NCBI GenBank assembly: GCA_046496595.1
Contig: JAWOGU010000699.1
Location: forward strand, 1-7,740
Origin: GCA-2746795 sp046496595
Lineage (GTDB): Bacteria > Chloroflexota > Anaerolineae > Promineifilales > Promineifilaceae
Direction: 5' to 3'
DNA length: 7,740 nt
The notes under the pieces are model-generated. The model saw only the letters and a program-made list of their open reading frames with translations, was not told the DNA's origin and made no database searches. Both the position numbers and the translations under genes were made by a program. This document shows positions 1 to 5,110 of the stretch, in pieces; the first letter of the stretch is position 1, and every line of letters begins with the position of its first letter.

Positions 1-574
1 TAGAATTCAGATGATTGGGCCGGGTTGCAAGAGTCGCTATCAGAGGTAAGATTTGTGAAAAACTCTGGATTGAACCATTTTGAGGGGTTGGGGGCAAGGA
101 ACGGCCCTCGGCCAACCTCATCGCAGGCGACGCCATGGCGCCCTTCCAGACTCGTTTCCCCTTTTCACCCGCCGTCAAACGGCCGTTTTCACCCCTCCTG
201 TTCTCGTTCTGCGGCCCTTGACGACCCGAAGATTGTGGAACGGACTGGGGTGGTTTCCCAACCTCCATGAATCCGGAATTCGTTAATACCCTCGTTGCAT
301 CTAGCCAAAAGCGTGTTGGGAAGAAACTAAACCCATCCTACGAGATACGCAAAGTAAGATTCTTTTTGAGTCAATGCGTGGGCATTTCTAATTGTCGTTG
401 ACAGGGGGCGAGTTCCAATATTGGCTCGCTTATTGCAAAACAACAAAATCTGGTAGAACTAGAAATTGATCCGTCTTTTTTGGCAGCAGAAACGGCCGTT
501 CCTGGCTCTCTCTGGAGGAAAAGATGCCGTCAAAACTTGGCTTGCATTTTAAATCAGCACTGGCAGCCTCGGGA
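1..574. other. Left flank without a confident gene
   Basis: I find no recognisable gene here. Two overlapping frames are open but neither resembles a known protein: a plus frame at 25-270, and a minus frame from an ATG at 268 that stays open to the left edge (about 89 codons, rich in Pro, Gly, Ser and Arg, no domain seen, no clear ribosome site). A 44-codon plus ORF at 267-401 has no Shine-Dalgarno. A 25-codon plus ORF at 524-601 has a good GGAGG five to seven bases before its ATG, but it runs through the terminator hairpin. Copies of the AACGGCCGTT palindrome sit at 178-187 and 491-500. The first 270 bases are more G+C rich than 300-480 and could be the edge of a dispersed repeat or of a gene beyond the window. 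Confidence 0.4.
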
Positions 575-613
575 CTTAAAAACAAAACGGCCGTTATTTG
601 ATAACGGCCGTTT
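575..613 (-). terminator. Intrinsic terminator of the minus-strand block
   Basis: Positions 585-597 and 601-613 form a perfect 13-base-pair inverted repeat with the 3-base loop TTG. Each arm contains one full AACGGCCGTT palindrome. Read on the minus strand, the hairpin is followed at once by a T-rich run (TTTTGTTTTTAAG, about 573-585), the classical Rho-independent layout. It begins 25 bases after the stop of the cupredoxin gene (639-1079), so it should end that transcript and possibly the whole upstream block. On the plus strand the hairpin is followed only by TTT then C, so termination in that direction would be weaker. Confidence 0.85.
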
Positions 614-638
614 CCTAACTTAAACCATTAAAAGTAAA

Positions 639-1079
639 CTAAGGTGCTGTTACCACCAACGTCCCCGCCATTCCCGCTTCCTTATGCCCAGCTACGGTAC
701 AAAAATATTCATACTCGCCAGGTGTGGAGGGTGTGAACTCTACCGCGAGGCTCTTGCCCACTGGTGGAGCCACGTGGATTTCGGGATCCATGCTCAAATT
801 GCTCATGTCATGCTCCATCCCGCCTTCCTCTTCTTCAGCCATCACTTCTCCAGCATGGGGCATTTCCATAATGCTAAAATCATGCTCCAACACTCCTTCA
901 TTGCGAAGTGTCACAACCACTGGCTGGCCGACTTTCACCTCAAGACGATTTATATCATAGGCAATATCTGTCGCTGTCAACGAAAGTTGTGCTTTGGGCA
1001 TGGGTGTTGGCTCGGCTGAACCACAGGCTGCCAGCGCAGCAGTCAATATAATCAATAAAGCAAAAGCTAATCTCTTCAT
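639..1079 (-). CDS. Cupredoxin-type copper lipoprotein
   Basis: A 146-residue plastocyanin/azurin-like blue copper protein, predicted to be lipid-anchored on the outer face of the cytoplasmic membrane and to carry electrons or hold copper. The signal peptide ends in the lipobox LAAC (Cys19). The core fold has the expected type 1 copper ligands: His66 in EHDF, then Cys127, His132 and Met137 in the C-terminal FCTVAGHKEAGM loop. Between strands lies an unusual acidic Met/His-rich insert (about 71-102) with four consecutive Glu and several Met and His, which could bind extra copper. The start is supported by GAGGAG eight bases before the ATG. It lies 102 bases after the DUF1573 lipoprotein gene, with an inverted repeat between them, so it may be co-transcribed or have its own promoter. 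The cupredoxin assignment is firm; the redox partner is unknown, with the CuA-cytochrome protein at 1586-2542 the obvious candidate. Confidence 0.88.
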   Translation of the reverse strand: MKRLAFALLIILTAALAACGSAEPTPMPKAQLSLTATDIAYDINRLEVKVGQPVVVTLRNEGVLEHDFSIMEMPHAGEVMAEEEEGGMEHDMSNLSMDPEIHVAPPVGKSLAVEFTPSTPGEYEYFCTVAGHKEAGMAGTLVVTAP

Positions 1080-1121
1080 CCGTTCATTCTCCTCAATATA
1101 GGTAGGTTATCTATCCATTCT

Positions 1122-1136
1122 AAATCAGATTGATTT
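1122..1136 (-). promoter_or_regulatory. Inverted repeat upstream of the cupredoxin gene
   Basis: AAATCA and TGATTT form a perfect 6-base inverted repeat around a 3-base spacer, 43 bases before the cupredoxin start. The position fits an operator or promoter-proximal site. I see no convincing -35/-10 pair, so function is inferred from position and symmetry only. Confidence 0.25.
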
Positions 1137-1150
1137 GCAATGCGCCCGCC

Positions 1151-1180
1151 GTTTGGCGTGGCAGGGCACACGCCAAATGA
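1151..1180 (-). repeat. Inverted repeat abutting the DUF1573 stop codon
   Basis: TTTGGCGTG (1152-1160) pairs perfectly with CACGCCAAA (1169-1177) around an 8-base loop, directly after the stop codon of 1182-1589. There is no T-run on the minus strand, so it is not a standard intrinsic terminator. It may stabilise or process the transcript between 1182-1589 and the cupredoxin gene, or be a protein-binding site. Its right arm contains CGCCAAATG (1171-1179), the core also found at 3818, 4985 and 5038. Confidence 0.5.
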
Positions 1181-1181
1181 C

Positions 1182-1589
1182 TTAGGGCGCAGGAGGCGGC
1201 AAAATAACAGCCGTCAGTTCCACGATTGCTTGTGCTTGTTGTGGATCATTTGAAACAACAAAGACTTGCCGCACCAGGTCGCCTGTTAATTCGGGGCCAT
1301 GCGCCCCCGAATCAAATTCAATATGCAGCGTGGCACTGCTTCCTGGTGGAATATTCATCAAATCTAAGGATGCCTGAGTACAGCCACAAGATGTTGACAC
1401 GCTTTCAATAGTCAGATCGGCCGACCCTGCATTTTTAACTGCAACATCCCGTACCACTACATCCCCATTCACGACTTCCCCCAAATCGATTGCCGCTGTC
1501 TCTACTTCAATTTGGGGATCACTGCCCTTGCACGCTACCAGGCCATAGCCAAATAGGATTAAACTCACCAAAATTAGTATATTTCTCAC
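1182..1589 (-). CDS. DUF1573 lipoprotein with SCGCT motif
   Basis: A 135-residue exported lipoprotein of the DUF1573 family, an Ig-like beta-sandwich whose biochemical role is not settled. The GTG at 1589 is chosen as start because it overlaps the stop of the upstream gene as GTGA, and because it places a proper signal peptide with lipobox LVAC (Cys20) at the N-terminus. A longer reading from 1628 would add 13 charged residues ahead of it. An AGGAGG lies about 13 bases upstream, rather far. The family's paired cysteines are in SCGCT (Cys68 and Cys70), suited to metal binding or thiol chemistry. It follows the CuA-cytochrome gene in a translationally coupled cluster, which suggests a role with that protein, perhaps in copper or cysteine handling. 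This is inference. Confidence 0.82.
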   Translation of the reverse strand: MRNILILVSLILFGYGLVACKGSDPQIEVETAAIDLGEVVNGDVVVRDVAVKNAGSADLTIESVSTSCGCTQASLDLMNIPPGSSATLHIEFDSGAHGPELTGDLVRQVFVVSNDPQQAQAIVELTAVILPPPAP

Positions 1590-2542
1590 GGTGTTTCTTC
1601 TACCTCCGCTGCAAATGGAAACGTCCACAGATAATCAATGAGTGCCCAAATCTCATCTTCTGTAAATATGTTGCCCCAATTGGGCATACCTGTGCCCATG
1701 CCGCCCCGGATTATTTTGCCATGCAGCAAGGCTGAACTGGCTCCGGGCATCTGGCTTAAATCGGTAAAATCAGGAACGGCCGTTACCTGATCAACTGCTA
1801 TCGGCCCATCCCCCGCCCCTGTCGGCCCATGGCAAGACAAGCAGTTCGATTGATACAACGCTTTACCCAATTCTAGTGAAGCAGGGTCGGTTTGGTTTTG
1901 CCATGACCAGGCTATCCAATCCCATAGTTCCATATCTGTCAGCGATTCCGTTTCCGGATTTGAGCGCAGCTCATGCCAAACCTGGGCAGGGCTTTGGGAT
2001 TGGTAGGTTTCAGCATCCACAAACAGGGTTTGCAGTTCAGTGAAACCTCCTCGTACCGCAGACGGCCGTTTTTCAGGCGGATCAATCTCATGAGGCGCAT
2101 CAATATCCAATCCTAAGGTAACATAGAGAGGCGGGGAGACTGGCTTCAACGGGGCGGGCGCATCTCCAGTCACTTCAATCGTGCCGCGCATCCGCCAATG
2201 GTCTCGGCTGCAAAAGCGCGTGCAATAAAACGTGTACACGCCCGGCTCATCAAAAACCAGTTCCACATCAACTGTCTTACCCGGGGGAATATCAATGGGT
2301 TCCCAATCCGTTTGCCCAACGGCAAAGCTGTGCATCATGTCGGTGGCGGTTAAGCGCAGTTTGAGCGGTTCCCCTACCTGGGCTTGCAAAACATCGGGCG
2401 TCCATCCCCCGGCTTCGGGGCGGCTGGCCTCGATGACTGTAGGGCGCGGCCATAATAACCAGAGAACAACGGCCGTTAGTCCCAGCAATCCCAGTCCCAA
2501 CACAGTCCACCCGATACGGTTGTTTTTCATGATACTGCTCAT
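1586..2542 (-). CDS. Membrane-anchored CuA cupredoxin / cytochrome c fusion
   Basis: A 318-residue protein of cytochrome oxidase subunit II type. An N-terminal membrane segment (about 10-31) is followed by a cupredoxin domain (about 45-125) with a complete CuA ligand set: His71, Cys107, Cys111, His115 and Met118, spaced Cx3Cx3HxxM as in oxidase subunit II and N2O reductase. The Glu found at CxE in most oxidases is Arg109 here, and CxxFC is closer to the N2O reductase pattern. A roughly 100-residue Trp-rich helical linker precedes a cytochrome c domain with CLSCH (234-238) and a likely axial Met286 in GTGMPNWG. The protein should pass electrons through heme c and CuA on the outer face of the membrane. 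The start ATG overlaps the upstream stop as ATGA; its Shine-Dalgarno is poor, consistent with coupling. A second ATG at 2530 is possible. No subunit I gene is in the window, so its terminal acceptor is unknown. Confidence 0.85.
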   Translation of the reverse strand: MSSIMKNNRIGWTVLGLGLLGLTAVVLWLLWPRPTVIEASRPEAGGWTPDVLQAQVGEPLKLRLTATDMMHSFAVGQTDWEPIDIPPGKTVDVELVFDEPGVYTFYCTRFCSRDHWRMRGTIEVTGDAPAPLKPVSPPLYVTLGLDIDAPHEIDPPEKRPSAVRGGFTELQTLFVDAETYQSQSPAQVWHELRSNPETESLTDMELWDWIAWSWQNQTDPASLELGKALYQSNCLSCHGPTGAGDGPIAVDQVTAVPDFTDLSQMPGASSALLHGKIIRGGMGTGMPNWGNIFTEDEIWALIDYLWTFPFAAEVEETP

Positions 2543-2982
2543 TTTATAGGTGTGGGTGGCCCAAAGCGGGCATAGTTGTTGTCAATTTCGGTAAAAATGG
2601 TGTCAACATCTTTGCCTTGAGCCAGCAGACGCATCGTATCATGGGCAATATCTACACAAATGCCACAGCCCAGGGCGTGTTCATCATAAACAATGGTGCC
2701 GTCGGCCTCAGTTTCGGCGATAAAACAACTGTAATTTGAGGTGTGCCCCATCGCGCCACAGCCACAGTAACAGGGGATATGCTCCAGCACATCTTTGTTC
2801 ATTTGCGCGAACTGGTAGGCTTCCTGCACGCGTACAGGTGCTTCATGCACCATTTGAGGCATGTGAGACAAAGAGGCCATTTCCAGATCATCTAGCGATA
2901 CCACCTGCGGGTCACTGCCACATGCGGCTAAAACGGCCGTTAACATTCCCAATACCATCAAAATCAACAATCGTTTCATCAT
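2539..2982 (-). CDS. PCYCGC-motif lipoprotein
   Basis: A 147-residue lipoprotein of the PCYCGC-motif family, whose function is undefined. The signal peptide ends in LAAC (Cys21). The mature part has the signature PCYCGC (70-75), then Cys86 and GCGIC (105-109), giving six conserved cysteines beside His68 and His80, a probable metal-binding or redox-active cluster outside the membrane. A GAGGA box lies about five bases before the first ATG (2982) and eight before a second ATG (2979), so either could be used. It is the first gene of a coupled cluster: its stop overlaps the start of the CuA-cytochrome gene as ATGA. The context points to delivery of copper or reductant to the CuA protein, but that is inference. 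The AACGGCCGTT palindrome is embedded in the signal-peptide codons. Confidence 0.85.
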   Translation of the reverse strand: MMKRLLILMVLGMLTAVLAACGSDPQVVSLDDLEMASLSHMPQMVHEAPVRVQEAYQFAQMNKDVLEHIPCYCGCGAMGHTSNYSCFIAETEADGTIVYDEHALGCGICVDIAHDTMRLLAQGKDVDTIFTEIDNNYARFGPPTPIK

Positions 2983-3073
2983 TTATTCCTCAAAAACATA
3001 TCCAGCAAAACGCAAAATTCTTGACAGTTCAAACCTGGTTGTTACCAGATAGATCGCCTGTTGAAATAGTCTC

Positions 3074-3088
3074 AAAAACCTGTCAGGT
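3074..3088 (-). terminator. Weak terminator-like hairpin after the DUF1573 gene
   Basis: Read on the minus strand, ACCTG and CAGGT pair around a single A and run into TTTTT, 47 bases after the stop of 3135-3701. The stem is only 5 base pairs, so termination would be partial at best. The region 2983-3134 also contains the palindrome GGCATATGCC (3126-3135), which touches the stop codon. The region must carry the promoter of the PCYCGC cluster if that cluster is separate; I see no clear -35/-10 pair. Confidence 0.35.
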
Positions 3089-3134
3089 CTCGAGGGGCTG
3101 AACTCTTACATTCTTCCTCTCTCTTGGCATATGC

Positions 3135-3701
3135 CTAGGAGGAAGCAACTGTTGCCTGAATCCAGATTTCCGCCTGAGATCGTTCACGATCATTGTTTTC
3201 AATAATCAGACCGCGTCTAACCGTTTGCCCGGTCGCATCATGAAAACCCGCATCAAAGATAAGTTTTACAGTTGCGACACTGCCTGGGGGAATGACACTT
3301 GCCGAAATTTCAGCGGTTGTACAACCACAAGTCGTATAAGCGCGGCTGATCGTCAACGGAGCCTCTCCTGTATTCCGAATCATAAAGGTCTGTTCGACCA
3401 CATCCTTTGTGCCAATGGTGCCAAAGTCGTAAGACGTTTCTGGAATCACGATACGGGGTTGCGGTTCTCCTTTGGGCAAAAACGGAATGGCGGGGCCTTC
3501 GCCCATTCCATGAATTGCAAGGATAGGCTGAATGGTTGCCACATCGCCAGCTTGATAGGTTTTTGCTGCCTGTGCGTTTTTTTGTTCAGACCAATAGATA
3601 TAGCCCAAACTAACCACAATCAATGCTATCCCTAATCCCCACAAAATTTGAGGGGTATTATTTTTCCGAGTAGGTTTTTGAACGCTGTGATATTTACTCA
3701 T
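3135..3701 (-). CDS. Membrane-anchored DUF1573 protein
   Basis: A 188-residue DUF1573 protein that, unlike its neighbour at 1182-1589, is held by an uncleaved N-terminal membrane helix (about 19-37) after a basic cytoplasmic tail. A spacer of about 45 residues leads to the beta-sandwich domain (about 84-188), which begins with the family pattern PETSYDFGTI and carries the paired cysteines in TCGCT (Cys125 and Cys127). The start is supported by GGAGA about eight bases upstream. It is a single-gene unit: 152 bases separate it from the next minus gene, and a weak hairpin follows its stop. Two DUF1573 paralogues with different anchors in one cluster suggest two places or partners for the same CGC chemistry. 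Confidence 0.82.
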   Translation of the reverse strand: MSKYHSVQKPTRKNNTPQILWGLGIALIVVSLGYIYWSEQKNAQAAKTYQAGDVATIQPILAIHGMGEGPAIPFLPKGEPQPRIVIPETSYDFGTIGTKDVVEQTFMIRNTGEAPLTISRAYTTCGCTTAEISASVIPPGSVATVKLIFDAGFHDATGQTVRRGLIIENNDRERSQAEIWIQATVASS

Positions 3702-3817
3702 GTCATTTTCTCCATCATGTTCATGTTATTTGTCAATTTCATTTTCATACCAGATTCTTGATGTAAAAGATTGATGCCTTGCACTTAAAGATAGCCCGCT
3801 CATTCATCTGAGCCTAG

Positions 3818-3859
3818 CGCCAAATGGCCCATCACCCTTTTTGTGTGACAAACGTCATA
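3818..3859. promoter_or_regulatory. CGCCAAATGGC motif with adjacent CRP/FNR-like site
   Basis: CGCCAAATGGC (3818-3828, preceded by G) lies about 117 bases upstream of the DUF1573 start at 3701. Seventeen bases further right is TGTGA-N6-TCATA (3844-3859), which matches nine of the ten half-site bases of the CRP-type consensus TGTGA-N6-TCACA. The same two elements, in the same order and at nearly the same spacing, recur at 4985-5027. Binding by a CRP/FNR-family regulator is inferred from the half-sites; the CGCCAAATGGC word is not one I can assign. Confidence 0.4.
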
Positions 3860-3885
3860 GGGCAAAGGAAATACCAACGAGGTTT

Positions 3886-4407
3886 TCAGTCAGCCAAAGC
3901 CCAGGTAAATGTCCGGGTTGGCACATCCACCTCACGAATCGTTAGGGTGAGTGAAGTAGCGTTTTCCAGTACAGAGGTTCCCTCTAGCACAGCCAGGAAG
4001 AATAACTGCCCAGAGACATGGTGGCCTCCAGGAGCCGCATCCCAACCAACGGGTGTTACAGAACGGCCGTTATCAGTCGTCAAAATCGCTAATTCATATA
4101 GATCCATCGTCAGATCTACCGAATGGGTGTCCATAGCCACGTCAAAGATCAGGGTCCCATCTTCAGCATCTAAATTCAATGGTGTCACAGACACGGTCAC
4201 TTCACCCTGATCATCAACCGCCGTTTCATAAGCAGCAGAGTCCGAAGCTGGCTCAGAAACCGGCACACTCGCCTCTTTAACCACTTTTGGCGCAACGGAT
4301 TCCATCCCCAGTGTTTCAGTTGATGTATCAATACTTGGGTTGGCATTACATGCCGTTAATAAAATACCTACACTAAGAACCAAGAAAACCCATACTTTCA
4401 AATTCAT
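3886..4407 (-). CDS. Lipoprotein with THSVDL and GGHH motifs, function unknown
   Basis: A 173-residue exported lipoprotein that I cannot assign to a characterised family. The signal peptide ends in LTAC (Cys20). A low-complexity acidic/Ser/Val stretch (about 25-68) tethers a beta-rich domain (about 69-173) with two striking motifs: THSVDL (94-99) and GGHHVSG (127-133). The three histidines could form a metal site. The start ATG has GGAGG four bases upstream and overlaps the stop of the membrane-protein gene at 4404-4895 as ATGA, so the two are made together and probably work together. In this cluster a copper or other metal sensing or binding role is plausible but unproven. Codons for Asn113-Gly-Arg come from a copy of the AACGGCCGTT palindrome. 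Confidence 0.75.
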   Translation of the reverse strand: MNLKVWVFLVLSVGILLTACNANPSIDTSTETLGMESVAPKVVKEASVPVSEPASDSAAYETAVDDQGEVTVSVTPLNLDAEDGTLIFDVAMDTHSVDLTMDLYELAILTTDNGRSVTPVGWDAAPGGHHVSGQLFFLAVLEGTSVLENATSLTLTIREVDVPTRTFTWALAD

Positions 4408-4895
4408 ATTGCCTCCGTTGTCAGCGATAGCCTTTGCATAGCTCTACGCCGTTCCTTAAATAGAATGATGAGCATCGCAAGAATGCCCAACATCGTTGTG
4501 CTCAAGCCCACCCACATAAATAAATCTCGGTAGTCTGCCAGGAATGCGGCCGCCGCCGTCAAACCTAAAATGGGTAACACATCAGCCACATGATGGGCGC
4601 AGCAAGCGGCCATCGCCACTGTGGACATACCGCCCCCCGCTCCAGTCATAGCCACACTAACCGCAGTTGATGGCACAGGTACAAACAGTCCTTTCTTCAG
4701 GATCACATAAAGCCCGGCTTGCACCCCAAACCCTAAAATGATCGGAATAACAATCAGGCGATCTTCCCAAAACAATTCCGCAGCATGTTGTGGGCTTTCT
4801 GCCCAGGACACAATGCTAAAATAGAACAATGTCAACAGACTTGATCCCACGATGGCTGCCATCAAAGGCCAGAGAACTCGTTTTGTGGTCGTCAT
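4404..4895 (-). CDS. Four-helix membrane protein with CCAHH motif, function unknown
   Basis: A 163-residue integral membrane protein with about four predicted helices (roughly 10-31, 47-66, 78-118 as one or two segments, and 125-146). The notable feature is MAACCAHHVADVLP around 95-108: adjacent cysteines (98, 99) and adjacent histidines (101, 102) within or at the end of a Gly/Ala-rich helix. Such vicinal Cys/His sites occur in small metal transporters, so metal passage or sensing is a reasonable guess; I do not recognise the family. A GAGGT lies about ten bases before the ATG. It heads the minus-strand block, is coupled to the GGHH lipoprotein, and faces the DUF2085 gene across a 215-base divergent intergenic region. 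Confidence 0.75.
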   Translation of the reverse strand: MTTTKRVLWPLMAAIVGSSLLTLFYFSIVSWAESPQHAAELFWEDRLIVIPIILGFGVQAGLYVILKKGLFVPVPSTAVSVAMTGAGGGMSTVAMAACCAHHVADVLPILGLTAAAAFLADYRDLFMWVGLSTTMLGILAMLIILFKERRRAMQRLSLTTEAI

Positions 4896-4908
4896 AGGTC
4901 ATCGACCT
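4896..4908 (-). promoter_or_regulatory. AGGTC inverted repeat at the start of 4404-4895
   Basis: AGGTC-ATC-GACCT is a perfect 5-base inverted repeat immediately before the ATG of the CCAHH membrane protein and covering its ribosome-binding region. It could be an operator or an mRNA hairpin that limits translation. It is short, so chance is not excluded. Confidence 0.25.
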
Positions 4909-4951
4909 CTATTGATGTCCTAAGGAAATGTTTTCTCTTCACGCATATGAA

Positions 4952-5048
4952 CCAATATTAAAAATCTTTTTCTTCTTCAACGAGCGCCAAATGGCGCGTC
5001 ATAGGCAAAGAGGTGATGAATGTCATAAAGGAACACCCGCCAAATGGC
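4952..5048. promoter_or_regulatory. Divergent control region with two CGCCAAATGGC motifs
   Basis: Between the divergent genes at 4895 and 5111 lie two copies of CGCCAAATGGC, at 4985-4995 (inside the 14-base near-palindrome GCGCCA-AA-TGGCGC, 4984-4997) and 5038-5048. Between them is GTGA-N6-TCATA (5013-5027), a CRP/FNR-like site, which repeats the arrangement seen at 3818-3859. On the minus strand a possible promoter is TTGAAG (4975-4980) with TATTGG (4952-4957) 17 bases on, or TAATAT (4955-4960), placed directly beside the first motif. The promoter is a weak match. A regulator bound here could control both directions. Confidence 0.4.
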
Positions 5049-5110
5049 CTACAGGCTGACGGTGCAATCGGCGCTGGTGGACATACCTGTTTTGGGACGA
5101 TAATCACACC

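Noticed and set aside
2..268. Minus-strand frame open from an ATG at 268 to the left edge
   Set aside because: About 89 codons without a stop, but composition is unlike a folded protein and no ribosome site is seen; kept only as a remark because the window edge hides its end.
25..270. Open frame of 81 codons on the plus strand
   Set aside because: Low-complexity Pro/Ser/Arg-rich translation, no Shine-Dalgarno, no recognisable domain, and the opposite strand is equally open, so it is probably a by-product of base composition.
267..401. 44-codon plus ORF beginning MNPEFVNTLV
   Set aside because: Looks slightly protein-like, but there is no Shine-Dalgarno and no family I recognise; could be a gene fragment but cannot be supported.
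398..426. TTGACA as a possible -35 box on the plus strand
   Set aside because: No acceptable -10 sequence 16 to 18 bases downstream.
1182..1628. Longer start at 1628 for the DUF1573 lipoprotein
   Set aside because: It would put 13 polar residues before the signal peptide and overlap the upstream gene by 43 bases; the GTG at 1589 gives a clean GTGA overlap and a normal lipoprotein signal.
1586..2542. Nitrous oxide reductase
   Set aside because: The CuA motif is similar, but there is no beta-propeller or CuZ histidine set and the protein has a C-terminal cytochrome c domain and an N-terminal helix.
2232..2549. Plus-strand frame of 105 codons opposite the CuA-cytochrome gene
   Set aside because: It is antisense to a gene with complete CuA and heme motifs and has no features of its own.
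3001..3030. TTGA-N4-TCAA near 3020 on the minus strand as an FNR box
   Set aside because: The half-sites are two bases closer than in the FNR consensus TTGAT-N4-ATCAA, so spacing does not fit.
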